From assembly GCF_050948175.1 (NCBI RefSeq), contig NC_135200.1:2914001-2978000 (forward strand): a DNA stretch of 64,000 nucleotides, given 5' to 3'. Source of the stretch: Xylocopa sonorina (lineage: Eukaryota > Arthropoda > Insecta > Hymenoptera > Apidae). Position numbers and translations under genes: made by a program. Of the stretch, positions 12,498 to 26,060 are shown in pieces. Below the pieces are notes generated by a model that was given only the letters and a program-made list of their open reading frames with translations, had not been told where the DNA came from and searched no databases. Numbering within the stretch: position 1 is the stretch's first letter; each line of letters starts with the position of its first letter.

Positions 12498-15420
12498 GGG
12501 ATATTAGGGACAGTTAAGAACTTCTATATATTGGAAAGGAGAGGCTAGCGAGTACTTTCAGGAAATTGTAGGCTGTGCTGTCCTTCTAGTGGCGATAGTC
12601 GAAAGGCCGCCACAGACTCGTCCCTGTATTTTCCTCGGTTATTGAAACCCCGATGTTTACGCTAGTATATTTACGCGGATGCAAATATTTTGTTTCGCGT
12701 GTCGCTAAAAATACTTTGCCGAGGAACTGCTGGGGATGTTTAAAGGTTCCTCGAGTATTTTAAGCTCTTCGTACAAAAAATTGATCGGTCGCGTTGCAAC
12801 CCTCCCGCGAATTTATAAACTGTGTCGTCCATTCAACTACCGATACGTTCTACATTTTAACAATAAATTTCGCGCGTTCGACGAAAAGCTGTCTCTACGC
12901 GGTGGCACAACCTCAACAACGAGCGTCCTTGTTCCACAAAACGAGAGACCAAGTTCTGCGGACTTCGCCGCGTTTTCTACGAGCATAAACTCACGCGGGT
13001 ATATTGTGTCTCCGCGGTGTCATCGAGCAACAATAGACGGAACAAACATCGCCTGTCTTCGAGTGCAAATAAGTTACGACTGGATCGAGTCCAAATGATT
13101 CAGAGCCTACCCCTCCGTTTTATCTCGGAGTCTACGTTTTCAGAACTTTGTAAACGTCCTCTGTAAACTTTAAAACACGTGTCCAACTCATCGGCGATAA
13201 AATTATCGGCAAAGAGATCCCGTGATTTTATCGAAACGATCTGTACAAACGCGTTACACGTTTTCACGCGTCGAGCAAACTCGATCCCTCGCAATTGTTT
13301 GTCTCTGAATAATTGTCGTAAGAGATCTCATTGAATCGAACGCACTTGAATAAATTTCTATCGCGGAAGCTCTCGACAAATGGATATTTCCGCTAATACA
13401 TACGTATATACGAATATTTTAATGGCAAAGTGAGTTCACTGCTTTGCATATAATCAGTTTCTTTCTTTGTCATTTAGACGGAAAGCGCCGCGGTAGACCT
13501 TCCACTTCCAACAGAAGTAGTTTTCCAGGAAACGCGTAATGATGATTCAATATTAGAAATAAAAGGTTGTTCAACGACAATTGTTCGTCATCTGATGTTT
13601 TGAACGGGTTGAAGAAGAATTTATTATCAGAAGAATCCGTTTTTGAATAAAAGATGATTCAAAACACGCGATCGAAGAGGTTACGTAAGGATACTGAAGG
13701 ATGTGTTCGAAAGCACCGCGACCTGTGGTACTCTATATCGTCTGGATAGTTTTTCAACGCCCTGTGTGTTTGCGCGTCATGAAACGTCGCGACGCACCGA
13801 CCCCGGTCCGGTGCCACTCCTCGATCGAATTTCCAAGGGGGAAATGCTTCGTTACAGGAAGAGGGATACGATATAACGTTTAAACGATGCCGTTCGTTGT
13901 TACAGAATGCAATTAGGTCGAAACGCGTCGAAACGCGTTGAAACGAGGCGGAAGGGAGGCGAAAATGAAATCCAATTAAGAGAAGTGAACTGGTTCCTTC
14001 GTGTGCTTAGGATACGAACGTGAATCCGTAACGCGTTTCGATCTTCCGGAAAGTTTCGTAAAAAAGTTAAAAAGGTCCACGTTCTTTTCTCTTTTCTTAG
14101 ACGTATCTCAATTTTTTCGAAAGAAACAACGGAATGTTGAAGTGTTACGAAGAAATCTCTTTGAAATACAAATGTATGAATTTGGAAATGGAATTTCTTC
14201 AGAGCCAACTCTTTCATGCGCGGTTATAATTTCATACGAATTACCGCTCCACGATATCTGTTTGTATGTAATTGCGCTTAATCTAACGCTATTTAAAACA
14301 TCAATTACACGAGCCTTGAATTAAACAACTTGGCGCGTTAAGGAACGATCTTAAATCATTTAGCGTAATTAAATGATAATATTTCAGCTGTGTAAAAATC
14401 GTGGTCGTTCGTTGGAACGATATGGAACGAGAAAGTTTGGGGGGGAGGAGGCGAAAGAATCGAAGAGGGCGACGATCGGTATGCACGCGCGAACGAGAGT
14501 GAAATCCTATCGATCGTGCGAGTGGGAGTGAAGCCTGATCGGAGTGGAATTAGACGCGGCAAAGTCAGTGAGAAGGGCGTCGATAAATGACGCGTAAATA
14601 GCGCAAGAATTCAGCCCCGTTCCGGGCGCGGTACGTTCACGAACGTGGAGTTTAAGCGGCGCTGGAATTAAATCGAACGGATGATCGAGAGAAGTGGGTG
14701 GGCGGGTGGAAGCGCGCCGTTCTGGCAGCTGTTCCGTCGACTCTAGCCGCCATTACGAAAGCCTCATCGGTATCGCTGACCTCGTTGTTGCTACTCGTGC
14801 AACAGAGAAACGTATCGCGGAAACGAATTCGGTGTGGTGAACTGTGTGCACGACGCCCCCGTTGTTTACGTACTTCTATATTGGATTTAAACGCGTCAAC
14901 GGAATTTAAAGGCTTTAAACTTAAAGGACGCGTGATATAGTAGATCGCGATTCTTTCATAATTCCAGCAATTGCGTAAGGCGTACCACGTTACAAGTTTT
15001 CTAAGCTTTCGAGCATCGGCCCGCGTGATTTTATAACATAATACGGCACAGTTTACTGTCGGCGCACGTAGAAACGTCTGTGCAACACTGGTCTCGTTGT
15101 CTCGTACCATTAGACGGTGAACGTTAAATAAACGACAGTAGCGGGTTTAGAACGGTACCGACGTATCTTCCCGCGATCGAAAGATAAATGTTTACGCGCG
15201 GGGAAGCCATAGAAGGTGGTACGTACGTACCGTGATTCACGCTGGGCCTGCGTGCCCGCGCGAAACCGTGTAAACAATGGGGCTCGGGTCAAAGTCAACG
15301 CGATCGGCGCACCGTGTAAATTGAAACGAAATGGGAACGCGGAAAGTAAACCGCTTAACGTTAACGTTTCAGCTCCCGACACGCATTTAGAGGCGCGTAG
15401 ATACGTGTGTGTTGACTCAC

Positions 15421-18069
15421 CTAATGTTGGAGGCGGTTCGTTGGACTTCCGCGACGGTCCTCTCGTTCACCGTTTCCGTTCTGTTCTCCACAGTGGCCGT
15501 CCGTTGCTCTTGCTTCTGCTTCTGCTTCGACTGCTCCTCCTCCGGCGGATGCAACGGAATGATGATATAATTCGGCTCGTTCTTAACCTTCTCGTCCGTC
15601 ACCTTGCCGCGATTCACTTGACCGATCGTGTCACCCTTTTTCTGCACCTCGGAACGCGGCACTTTCGCTCTACCACTGAACCGAAGCCTCGAGAATCGCT
15701 GAAGGAAACCACCGAGACCGCCCTTTTTCCGCTCCTCTTTACCACCGGTAACCGGCGACGCGTCGACGATCATGTTCCTCTGGTACCTCGCGGACGTGTC
15801 ACCAGCACCCTTCGCAACGGTGGTGGTGGTGGTGGTGGTGGTGCCCGCCACGACGTACGGCCGTGGTGCCTTAGCCGTCGCCGACATGCTCGCGTGCCCG
15901 TCCTGCACCTCGTCGTCTACCCTAACCGCGGCAGTTGTTGCCGCCGCGTACTCCTCGTCACGTTTGTCGCGATCACCGCGATGATTCGTATCAACTGCCA
16001 CGGGCAACGCTGGATTCCCACTCCGTTCACCGTGTTCCAGGCCGTCGCTATTGCCGCCACTGGTTGGTGGGGGAGAACGAACACCATGGATAGTGTGTCC
16101 CCTCGCTGCTTCCGCTGCTGCTGCCTTCTCCACCTCCTCCTCCTTCTCTTCCTCCTCCACCTTCTGTCCTTTCTCTCTCTCGTACTTGTCCATCTTACCC
16201 TGCTGCTCTAGCTGTTCCTCCTCCTCCTCCATGACCACCTCCGTGACCACCTCCGCCGCCTTCGCCTTCTTCGTAACCTCCTTCTCCGCGGTCTGCTTTT
16301 CCACTATGACCCTCCACAGCGGTTCACCGGCGTTCCTTCCGTCGCGTTCGCTATTCCCCGGATAAAAGTCGCCGATGAACGACTTCTTCGTAGAGCCCGT
16401 CTCGTTCGTTGCACCGTGATCAACGTCGATCGCCGGTGGCTGAAGCTGCGAATCGTTTCGAACGACGTTCTCGTCTACCTGGATCGGCGGTTCCTGAGGT
16501 TCGCGGGCGCTCGTTTCCTCGCGCGACACACCCCCCTCCAGGCTGGAAGCTCCTATGGGTTTGGTTTCCAAGCAGGGATAATCTATTTCGTCCGCTACTA
16601 AGGCGCGGGCACTAGGATCGTCTCCACAGACTGAAAATGGATCCGAGTTTTTTTTTATCTGGCTAAACAACGACTCCTCCTGTTGCTTCTTGAGCCGCTG
16701 ACCCAATTCGTTTATAGGGATCCGTGTGAACGGGGCCATCGAGAATTGCGTCGAGATGTTCTCCGTTGATTTTGAGTATCTCCTCGTATCCAGATACTGT
16801 TCGCTGTGGTGGTAGCTGGTGAGATTCGACGCGGAGCTGCTGTTCATGTGTTGCACGATGTCGGAGATCTTCAGCCGCGAGGATCGTCCCGATATCGGCT
16901 CTTCCATTTCGTCGCACGCGTCCATTCGTTGGAAAGCACCCCTCGACGAGTCGAGAGCCTTGATGTAATCGCATTGTTGGGCCAGCTCGTAGCTGGCGTT
17001 GTTCAACACTCGTTTACGACCACCGCTCGCTTGATTTCTCGCCGATTTCTCGTTATCGCCGGCGACCTCTCGCCGCAATCTGTTCGGTCGTAAATTTTTC
17101 TCGTTCACCTCGAACTGTTGGGCCAGCTCGTAGCTCGCGTTGTTCTTCACCTTCCACGGACGATTCTTACCGGACGGGGTCCTCTGAATACCCTCGACGC
17201 TCGACAATGTCGCGCCGCTGACGTTCGAGGTAGCCTCCTCGACCTCGCGCTTCAATTGTCTTATCACGTCCTCCACCGGCCCGTTTACGTTGTTCTCCAT
17301 AACGATCGCCATGTCGAGCACGCAATTGCTACGATCCTGCGTCTTCACCGTCGACGTCACTTGTTCCTTCTTCTCCCGCGGTAATTTCTTCCGGCAATGA
17401 TCTCCCACGCACTCCTCCTCGCCCTCTTTCTGCTCTTCCTCCTCCTCCTCCTCCTCCTCCTCCTCCTCCTCGGTCGTCTCGTGGTCATCCATCTTCCCGT
17501 CGATGATCGCGTTCTGAGAGGGCTGCGTTCTCACCGAGCTGGTCAACGAGTTCTTCAACTTTCCACCATCCTCGCCGACGTTTCGTCGTATCTCCTCGTC
17601 AACGCTCCCCAGCCGCTTTTTCTCCTGAACGGTACCGACCTCCGCCATTTCGTGATGCTCGTGCAAATTCAATTCCGAGCGGTGCGTATCATCGCGCGGT
17701 TCGTCGACGCCGCAGAGATTCAAATCGACGGGCACGCTCGCTACTCTCGTATAATTCTCGAAGAGATTCGACGTCGACACGAACGAGGTCGCTCTTGACG
17801 AGGCTCCGTACGAGGCGAACGAACGGGGACCGTGTGCGGACTCCTCGACGCTGCTAGGCAGACTGGGCGCGCTTTGAGATTTATCCGTGAATCTAAAATT
17901 AAAGCACTCCTCCTGGCTCCACCCTTGGCGTTGGTACTGCTGATGCTGCCGCAACAGCTCGTGTTGCTCGTACTCGTGGAACTGCTGTTGGTATTGTTGC
18001 TGATGGTGTTGCTGCTCACGCTGTTTGTGCTGGTATTGGACGTTGTGATGGTGGTAGTGGTGGTGGTGA

Positions 18070-18104
<35 letters not shown>

Positions 18105-18119
18105 TTGATGATGCTGGTA

Positions 18120-18157
<38 letters not shown>

Positions 18158-18483
18158 CAGCGACCATGTTGTTGCGACCGTGCGCCATACTGCCGGCTAT
18201 ATTTAACCTGGTCTGCAGCAGACGATACGAACTCGAGACAGCCGCCTGACCGGACTTGAGGTCCATTAACGTGTCTCTCTTCGATTCGACGCCGATCTCG
18301 CGGAGATCGATCGTGTTCCGATAGTCGAGCGAGGTGGCGTAGTTGCACGCAGAGTCGCCAAACACCATCAGTCGGTCCTCGAGCTCGGTGCCGACTCGAT
18401 TTTCGTTCAGCATCCGATCGTCCTCGTCGAGGTCGTCGTCTGCGTCGTCATCCTCGTATTCGTCGTCCTCGTGCCAAAAATCC
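15421..18483 (-). CDS. Giant low-complexity exon of the large minus-strand gene
   Basis: This is a 3,063-nt open exon (about 1,020 codons) ending in a strong donor (ATTAG then GTGAGT). The N-terminal part is acidic (Asp/Glu, roughly residues 9-26). Long His and Gln runs follow at about residues 113-170, then a poly-Glu run near 345 (CTC repeats at 17440-17471). A motif NNASYELAQQ appears twice, near residues 455 and 498. Poly-Thr lies near residue 885, and a basic segment (GGFLQRFSRLRFSGR) and NYIIIPLHPPEEE come toward the end. I place the start at an acceptor inside TTCAG|G because exon 19745-20240 leaves AG, completing AGG (Arg). Alternatively, the in-frame ATG at 18494, preceded immediately by TAA, could start a shorter isoform. 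Composition suggests a largely disordered protein. No enzyme or membrane domain is visible and the family is not recognised. Long plus-strand frames over this exon are shadows of its repeats. Confidence 0.85.
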
Positions 18484-19744
18484 CTGAATCCCATTTAAAA
18501 ATGTTCGAGATACGCTATATGCTCTGAGCGTTCTTAGCGAAGCTTAACGTTCGAAGACTCTACGCGTACGGATGCGGCAATGCTTAAGCGCAGCCATATT
18601 GGATTTCGTTGCAAGTCGCATAGACTTGTGAACCGTTAAGTCTGCTGGGTCGCACGCGTGCTCGATGGATCCTCGGTGTCGTTCCTCTCGACAACGAAGC
18701 GTCGAACATTTCGTTACATTTCGTTACTTTCGGGACTATATTGAAAAATATCAGTCGTAAACAGTGAAAGGGTCGAAAAACTAAATATTCGAACGTAACG
18801 AAATTATTTACCCGCGCGGACAGAAAAGACAGAGCGAGCGTAACACCTCGAATTAAAAGTAAAAGTCAAGGAGGTCTAATTCAGGGTCGTGATTGCGGTA
18901 ACTTGGCGAGCGAACGAGGGTCATGTAGCAAGCTCTCGAGCGCGCGACTCGCTGCCAAGGAAATCCCGAGGTCTCGCTCCGCTCGGCAATCGCGAAATTT
19001 ACATGGCCCGTCGCGTAACATTTCGACGAGACGTGAAAATCCATGACGATCCCTTACCAGAATGATTATACCGTTCGAAATAACCGACTTGATCATTCGA
19101 GCCTTCGAGTTTCTGTGCTCCGCGACTCGGGGAAACCTTTATGACCTCTACGTGGCAACGCGCGGTGCCAAGACTCGTAAACCGACAGCTGCCGGCTGTT
19201 GCAGTTTTAGTCTACGGTACCAGAGAGGAAAATGCAGCAAAAGAAAAACGCTAGCCTATCGCTGTGTTTATCAGATAGCACGTAGCATATGAAATACTCC
19301 GTTCAGTCGAAATTTGTTCAACCGTTAATTAATTAGAAATTACAAGACGCGAACGTTGAACGGAGAACACCGAATGAAGAAATTTCGTTGCACGTGGCAC
19401 TCCGCAAAGTATGATGAACGAGACTGTGCGCGTAAAGAGGAAATTTCAAGATATGCATATGAAATTATGCAAAACGCGACTTTCGCTTGTAAATAACGAA
19501 AGAAGACGCTTATCTACGGTAGTACCCGAGCTTTCACAGAGCAGAAACTTATCTCTCGAAAGCCAGACGAATTTTAATACGAATCTGTTTCCTGGTCTGT
19601 TGTGTTCACTGTTTTTAATAAGGAGCGAAATATTTTCAAACTGTTTACCACAGAGAAACACTTACGTTACCAGATAAATGTATTAAAAAAATCGGTAATC
19701 AATTTACTTGGAACCTTTGTTGAAATTCGATAGAGAGGTCTTAC
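18484..19744 (-). other. Intron of the large gene
   Basis: This is 1.26 kb between the donor at 19744 (GTAAGA) and the weak acceptor before 18483. No structured element was found. If the ATG at 18494 begins an alternative isoform, its promoter would lie here. No TATA-like sequence was obvious. Confidence 0.55.
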
Positions 19745-20240
19745 CTCGGCCGGCGGTAGCCGTTGCTCCTCGTTCTCGACAGGTCCAGGTTTCGTTTCAG
19801 GTACAAGGGTGTGAATCCATTGGTCAGGCCGCCGTGATCGAACTCCTCCTCCTTCTGGCACGTGTCCAGGCTCTCGAAGCTGCGATACGGCCTGATCCTG
19901 GCGAAGTGGTCGGCCGTGGCGCCGAAACCATTCGGCAGGACCTTCTCGTAGTCCTGCTCGAGGCTGTCCGGGGACGTGTTCCCCGGATGCGAGGCGTTCG
20001 ATCGGTTCGGATACTCGAGCGAGTCGAAGCTGTAGCTGGACGGCGAGAGCGTGGCGCAGGTCCTCTCCAGCGACTCGAACTGCAGCAACGAGCTGGACCT
20101 CGAGGACGCGGACGACCTGGAGGACCTAGGCGACGCCGGATAATCGTCGAACACCGTCTGATGTTCGCGTTCGCTGGTCCCGCTGTACTTGCGCCGCCTC
20201 TTCTTCGGCACCACCGAATTGCAGTCGCTCCCGCTACCGT
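19745..20240 (-). CDS. Internal exon of the large minus-strand gene, Ser-rich with ESL motifs
   Basis: The exon is 496 nt, bounded by acceptor TTTCTCGGTAG and donor GAG|GTAAGA. It enters with two bases that complete GAC (Asp) with the G left by exon 23352-23513, and leaves AG for the next exon. A basic cluster (KKRRRKY) near its start could be a nuclear localisation signal. A Ser-rich tract follows, with repeated short motifs FESLE, FDSLE and FESLD at about residues 55, 72 and 121. The repeated aromatic-acid-Ser-Leu pattern looks conserved rather than random and may be a phosphorylation or docking motif; that role is inference. No family was recognised. Confidence 0.75.
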
Positions 20241-23200
20241 CTACCGAGAAATCAGCAGAGAAACACGGATACGGTGAACGCGCTTGCCTCTAATCACCTC
20301 GCATCGGAAGAATAACGGCGGAACGATCGCTTGAGCTACTTTCTCAGCTTCGAGCGACTAGCCGCCGCTTACTCGAACCACCGCCGCTCAAACGATCGAA
20401 CGTCGACAAAAACACGATGTCTGTCCGAGGAGAGAATACCAAAGAGCGATTGCTAAGTTTGTACTCTATCGAGGATCTCGGGTTTCTTGTGTTAAACTTG
20501 TGTTTTTAACGTTACGAGTTCGTTGTTTTGCCAGTAATTCCTCGATTCTACGATATCGCTCGAGTTACACGGTAAACTAGTAGAGCGGCATAAGGTTTGA
20601 GTTAGATTAGATTAGTCGTGGACATTTTATACGCGATAGGTTTGAAACGAGTAATCTGGATCAGATGATTCGAAGCAAATGTTTGCTCTGTACATGTAAG
20701 TTTAAGTAATGTTCTATTTAAATAAACTGTAAATTACGTCCGTGTCCACGGCATGTTCAATGTTCGTGTTTACGCTGTTCCATAGTAGATCGAGACGAAA
20801 ACACGCTATTATATCCGCTACTGTGAGTTTAGTATCGTTTGCACGTGAGCGTCACATTTTGTACTGGTTGAACGCCTCTTAAAAGTCTGGCGCGATAAAA
20901 CCAAAAATACTCGAACAGCGAAAGCTAACGATAACATTTACTATATCACGTCGAAACTATTGAATCCCGAATAAATATATTTTCATTAACCGTTTGCACT
21001 GTGAATCACTATTTAAAGTGTTCTATTCGAAATTGACTTGAAAGGACAGTTTCTCGGCTGCTACTAGCAAACAATTATTATATTAAGTATAGCTCTGAAA
21101 TGTTGCTGTAATTTATATTCGTTTAAAATATATTATCGCAAGCGGTTGAGAAAGGAAAGGATAGTGATAGGACGCCCTGCATGCGTACAGCGAAGCCTCC
21201 TCCGTCGATAAAAACAAACCCCCTACGACCGATAGAGCAACGCGGCGATGACATGATAGCTAATTGAATTCCAACGCGAAACCCATGGCTACGGTGATGA
21301 AAATGCAAATGCGGCCCCATTAAGGGGGCCGATCGATGGCGATAGGCGTCGCGATCGAATGGATCACGCCGTGAAACGTGTCGTCTGTCGATTAACGAGC
21401 CGTTAACGGGGCCCCGTGCCGTCGATCACGTGTCCCGCGACGGTCACGAACTCGACAACCGGTGACCGCCGTGTAAGCGTCGTTTCCGGTTGAACGAGCC
21501 ACGGCTTCCTGACTGCGACGCGAGGCTAACCGATGACGGAGGCGTGTAAAAACGCCCAAGATCCATTTCCGTGACTTCGACTTTGCGAATCAGGCTGCGA
21601 ATCGAGTACTAATCGCGACAATAATTAACTACGCCCTCTGATGTTACCTTCTTTACTTCCCACCTCTTTCTACCGCGGGATACGCGAAGCCATTGGAGTA
21701 TGAATATATGTAAACAGATCTCTCGTTGCCTTCTACACGCGTCTGGCAAATTTTATTCCCATGTTCGAGGAATTTTCGAGGGCTCTGTGAAACTTTACGC
21801 TACGTTGCACTTACTTCAGCGACTGAGAATACCATCCGCGTGGCAATCTAGCTCGTGCTTATTCGTAATGTAACTCTGCACGGTTAACCGATCTTCAAAC
21901 TCTCAGAAGGAGTCAATTTTTAACCTTTTCCTGGAGGCAGCAAGTACATTAAACGCGATGTGTTGGCGGTTGCAAAATTAAATCATCAGGAAGGAAAAAT
22001 TAATATTGAAGTGTTATGTCAAAGAGGTCTGTATTGTTCTAAAACTAAATCTAATCGATGCATAATTAATGACGTATTCATAAATCAGTCATGTAACTCG
22101 CGAGGTGAAACGCTGTTAATGAAATTTGAGTCTATGACATTAATAGCACTCGTGTATGGAAAGCAATGCGAATAAATTGCGCGATTAAGTCTTGCGCGTA
22201 CAAAGAGGAGAGAGTGGGAAAATAAACCGTTGATTGATCCGCGCACGTAGCACGTTTCGATCGAATCCGATCCCGTCGACCGGGCCACGAAATTCTTTCC
22301 AAGTCTGGGAACAGTGCCGATTGAATTTGCACGACGACGCGCGTTCATCTGTTGGTTTATTTTCGCGTGATTATTTTCAGGCACGTGGAATCGAACCGGC
22401 TAGCCTATAGTAATCCTATATGAATCACGATGAAGGTGAACTAATATCAGATGCAACGGAAGAAAATCGTAAATGCAAACGAACGATGTCACCGTCGAAT
22501 GAAAAAGAAACTTTTTCATCATAAATAAACAACATAGTGATAATAACAGTGACAAATATGTATGTATGAATGGTAAGTGAATATTTCCATTTAATATTCT
22601 ACCTGTAATATTAATAAAATGCAATATCCGCTTTGAGAGTAATGATAAATTCTTTAATTATACAATGAGATCGTAAATAGTGGAATAAATTAGAGAGAAA
22701 CGAAAAGACGATATATTTGGAGCGTGATGATCTAAGCAATTCTTCGTATTTATAACGAAAATCGATTAATGCCCATCTAATAGATTCTGCGTGGATGAAA
22801 CGTACTGTTTAATGAATAATTGGCAGAAACGAAAAACAAAGTATATAAAATCCGGCCACGACGCCTAGAAACAGCAACCGAATGTGCAAGTATGTCGCGA
22901 CGGTTGCATACTCGAAGGATTCTGATCTTTCAGTTTCATATTTACGTCCTTTTTTACATCGACACCAATCGTTATCGAATTGGCCAAAAAGAAATTGGAT
23001 GACAAGTTAGATACTAGTTTTTTTTCGACTTTCTACCATCTGTCGAACAATTTTCACTTTTTAGTCGCAATCTCTGTCGATGGAACAATAGAATCGCTCA
23101 AGTGTAAGTTAAATAAATTGTTGATAAAATATATTTGACCTAACAACGAAATTGTTTCACAATCTACAGGAGGTAACGAAACGCGTGACACGCACAGACA

Positions 23201-23351
23201 CACACGCGAGCCGATTAGCTGGCAAATTAACAGTCGACAGCCTAGTCCAAGAGCTCTGGTATTTTTAGATTTATATTGTTAAATCGCTCGTACAGTGGCC
23301 AGAAAGTACATATCAAATTCGCGACGTACCGTTTCTCTTTGCATTTCTTAC
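20241..23351 (-). other. 3.1-kb intron of the large gene
   Basis: No coding signal. A CpG- and GC-rich patch at about 21200-21560 contains near-palindromes (GGCCCC with GGGGCC near 21313-21330, and ACGGGGCCCCGT near 21406-21417), unlike the AT-rich flanks. It might be a regulatory island, but nothing specific is demonstrated. Confidence 0.5.
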
Positions 23352-23513
23352 CTGCCGATCTCTGCTTCCCTCGGATACGTATCACGCTCTCGTTTTCAGA
23401 ATCAGAGCCGACCCAGTACGTGGTCCCGCTTCGATCAGAGTCGCTCTGCAGGTCGTCCGACGTCTCCTCCAAAATGGTCTCCAGAAAGTCCACTTGCTGT
23501 ACCAGCACCGTGT
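23352..23513 (-). CDS. Internal exon of the large minus-strand gene, acidic
   Basis: The exon is 162 nt, with acceptor TTCAATTACAG and consensus donor CAG|GTAAGA. It has the same phase at both ends: it takes two bases into a split codon and leaves one. The 53 complete codons include VDFLETILEE and a Ser/Asp-rich stretch with TTYWVGSDSENES. The entry phase fits the one base left by exon 48136-48376, and the exit phase fits exon 19745-20240. It is short, so confidence rests on splice signals, phase and the biased acidic composition. Confidence 0.6.
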
Positions 23514-26060
23514 CTGTAATTGAAGTCGACGATCGTTTCAGTAACAGGACCGGAAAAACTTTTTCTGCCATTAAGAAAATTGTAAGCAGCTATAACAAAT
23601 AAGTAATACTCACTTTGATTATAACATCGGAATCGTTTGAAATAAACAAAATAATCGGTTGAGTAAATTTCTTTGGATTGGATTGACAATAGTTTATACT
23701 AGAGGCAGTAATAACGAATATATGTATACTGTTGAACATTAATTAATACAAGAGCCTGGTTCACGAAGACCGTACAAGAAACTCACGGTAGTTGCAAGTT
23801 ATGACTCACTACTAGTGTGCCGCCAGCTGATCGTGGGTGTACTACGATTTTCTCCAAAATAATTCCATTTTTCAACCACCGCATTAATTATGAGTTTCTC
23901 AAATCAAAGTTCTTCGTCACTGGTTCTAACTAAAAGTGTCAAACGATCGTGTTCAAAAGGCTTTGAAAATTAACTTCGGCTAGCATTTTCCAGTACAGAG
24001 CCAAATCAACAAGGTATCCCTCGAATAGCACCAGAATTCTAATTATACGAAGTTGAGAATGTTATCATTAAATTAGGACAAATCAATCTTTGGAGAGTGA
24101 GAGTGATTCGAGAACATACGTAATTAAAAAATTATTACGTTTGTCAAATTTTAACTTATACACTTTCAACTTTCACTTTCCTGAATCGAACGAATCTTAC
24201 GTTATTTTTCTACAACTGATATTTTACAACTAAAAATGCATTAAAAAGTTGTATTCTTATTTTTTCAGTGTTTTCTTAATTAATCTTTTGAATTACAACC
24301 AACAGCCCTGTACTAATTAATCGTGTCATTCGAGGGATATCTGAATAAAACCATCAAAATATAGAGTACAGATTTTATTGTGTTCTTTATCTAACAAGCT
24401 TTTATTTATAGGGTGCCACGGGATTGTCCGAAAAAAGTTTGGTATGCTGCGGAAGATAAAGGGTTGCGGAACACTCGTTTATTACGATACTTAAAACAGG
24501 TTCTCAAACGGTTGCCACGTGGGGAGTATGAAGTTCTTATTAGAAAAGGAGAAATGGAAATAAGCTTTTATGTAAAGCATACGTCAGAAGCAACAACGAT
24601 CGTAAAGCACGGGGTGTGTTGTACGCGCCACGTGGCGTAAACGGAAAAGATTAAAAAATCAATCGGACGCGAAACGTGTTAATACATTCACAGTTACTGC
24701 ATATGCAGTGCTTTCATTTATTTCTGACCAATCACCACTGATTATGCAAGTCATTACACACAATTTAATTATCTACAACTGACTCTCCGATTGTCTCTCT
24801 CAATGGTAAAAACAAGGAGTATGTATTATCAATTTTAGTTATACAAATAATCGAGAATTAATGTTTTAATATCCATCGGACAATGGTCGTAAAAACATTT
24901 AAGACATAAGAAATTCCACGTGCAAGTAGTTCTAATGGTAATGACTTCCGACGTCGGTTATTAAATAGACTTACTACTTAATTGCTTACGTAGAGTAAGA
25001 CAAAGTAGAAGTTAGAGTCTATTAAAATTATTGGAGGATCAGAGACTGAGAGCTGATAAGAGATAAACAAATTACTCTTGAGTGTAAAAGAAGTCTAGCG
25101 GAATTAAAGGCTATTAAATATCATTATGAACATATTAAGCAAATTTATTGCAGATAACAATGTATAACCTACATTGAATTGCAATTACAGGAACACATAG
25201 AAATTGAATTAAGTGCTTGTAAAAATATAACGAGCCCTTATAGCAAAGTACTGAACGAGTTAAAAACCAGTGATCGCCAACAAACTAATGTACACGATAT
25301 ACATTTGTATGCGTATTAACCATGTAGCAGTGGTCTAGATAATATCTATATACGTGTGAAATATAAATATGTACTAACACATATATCTAATACTTATAAA
25401 TACTGTCATTAAATGTTATGTTGTACGCGCAACGTAATGTATGTATACGTACGTACTTCAGTTGATCAAATGTCAATGATTTTGAATACCATGATTATCA
25501 TAATCGAATGGTAATGACAATAAAGGGCAAAACCAGCATTGTTTGTATAAATATGTATACATTCATATATAATATTAAAAACAAGTTAATGTAAATAGTG
25601 ATGATGTAACGAGTGTACTCCTTCTCACTGTGTTCGGACAATTAAAAGGCATAATTTTGACAAAAACCATAAAGAAACAAGAAAAAGAAAAATAGTACGC
25701 TATACGTATAGCAGTTATCATAGTAACTAACACCATGTAGCCCGATCAAATTGAAGAGAGTCAAGCTAAATCGACAAAACCACGTGTTCTTGAAACTTGT
25801 AAAACGAGTCGAGAAAGGTATCTAACATCGACCGATTCGGAAGGTATTGAAAGAATGAGACAAAATGTTGGAGAAAGTACGTCATTCAGTTTAATACGAA
25901 TGACCTATCCTTGGTCTATTCGCTAATTAATATTCCCAACATATTACCATGAATTAACCATGTATATATAATGTAAGAAATGCATAGTAATCATTTATTA
26001 TTGTTTGCTGCAGGCGTGAATGATACCGCGATATTTGTTAAACAGAAACGAGGAAGCACC
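23514..26060. other. Spacer upstream of the elongase array (within the host intron)
   Basis: AT-rich sequence between the acidic exon and elongase copy A. A 75-codon plus-strand frame at 24413-24640 follows an AG but matches nothing I recognise and has no clear donor. Near 25963-25970 is TATATATA, which corresponds in position to the TATA box upstream of the other copies. Confidence 0.5.
25963..25970 (+). promoter_or_regulatory. TATA box of elongase copy A
   Basis: TATATATA lies about 90 bp before the ATG, in a block (ATATTACCAT, AATTAA, then TATA, then GAAATGCATAGTAA) that is conserved upstream of copies A, C and D. Confidence 0.5.

Larger units (their letters stand above)
5793..15420 (-). 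other. 9.6-kb intron of the large gene, containing a hammerhead ribozyme
   Basis: The intron runs from the donor at 15420 (GTGAGT) to the acceptor AG at 5793-5794 on the minus strand. Most of it shows no coding signal. Items listed separately are a hammerhead ribozyme (12429-12497), an acceptor-like tract with a possible alternative exon (12020-12380), and degenerate repeats (8730-8962). Short reading frames elsewhere, including a 159-codon plus-strand frame at 8956-9435, look like chance openings in CpG-rich sequence. Confidence 0.6.

Noticed and set aside
15216..16211. 331-codon plus-strand reading frame
   Set aside because: It lies mostly opposite the 3-kb minus-strand exon. Its Val/Leu runs mirror the Thr, Glu and other repeats of that exon, and it has no protein motifs of its own.
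17397..18206. Plus-strand Leu-, Val- and Met-rich frames resembling membrane proteins
   Set aside because: They are complementary readings of the Glu, Gln and His codon runs of the minus-strand exon.
24413..24640. 75-codon frame after an AG, upstream of elongase A
   Set aside because: No recognisable family, no clear donor or start context, and no second copy in the duplicated units.
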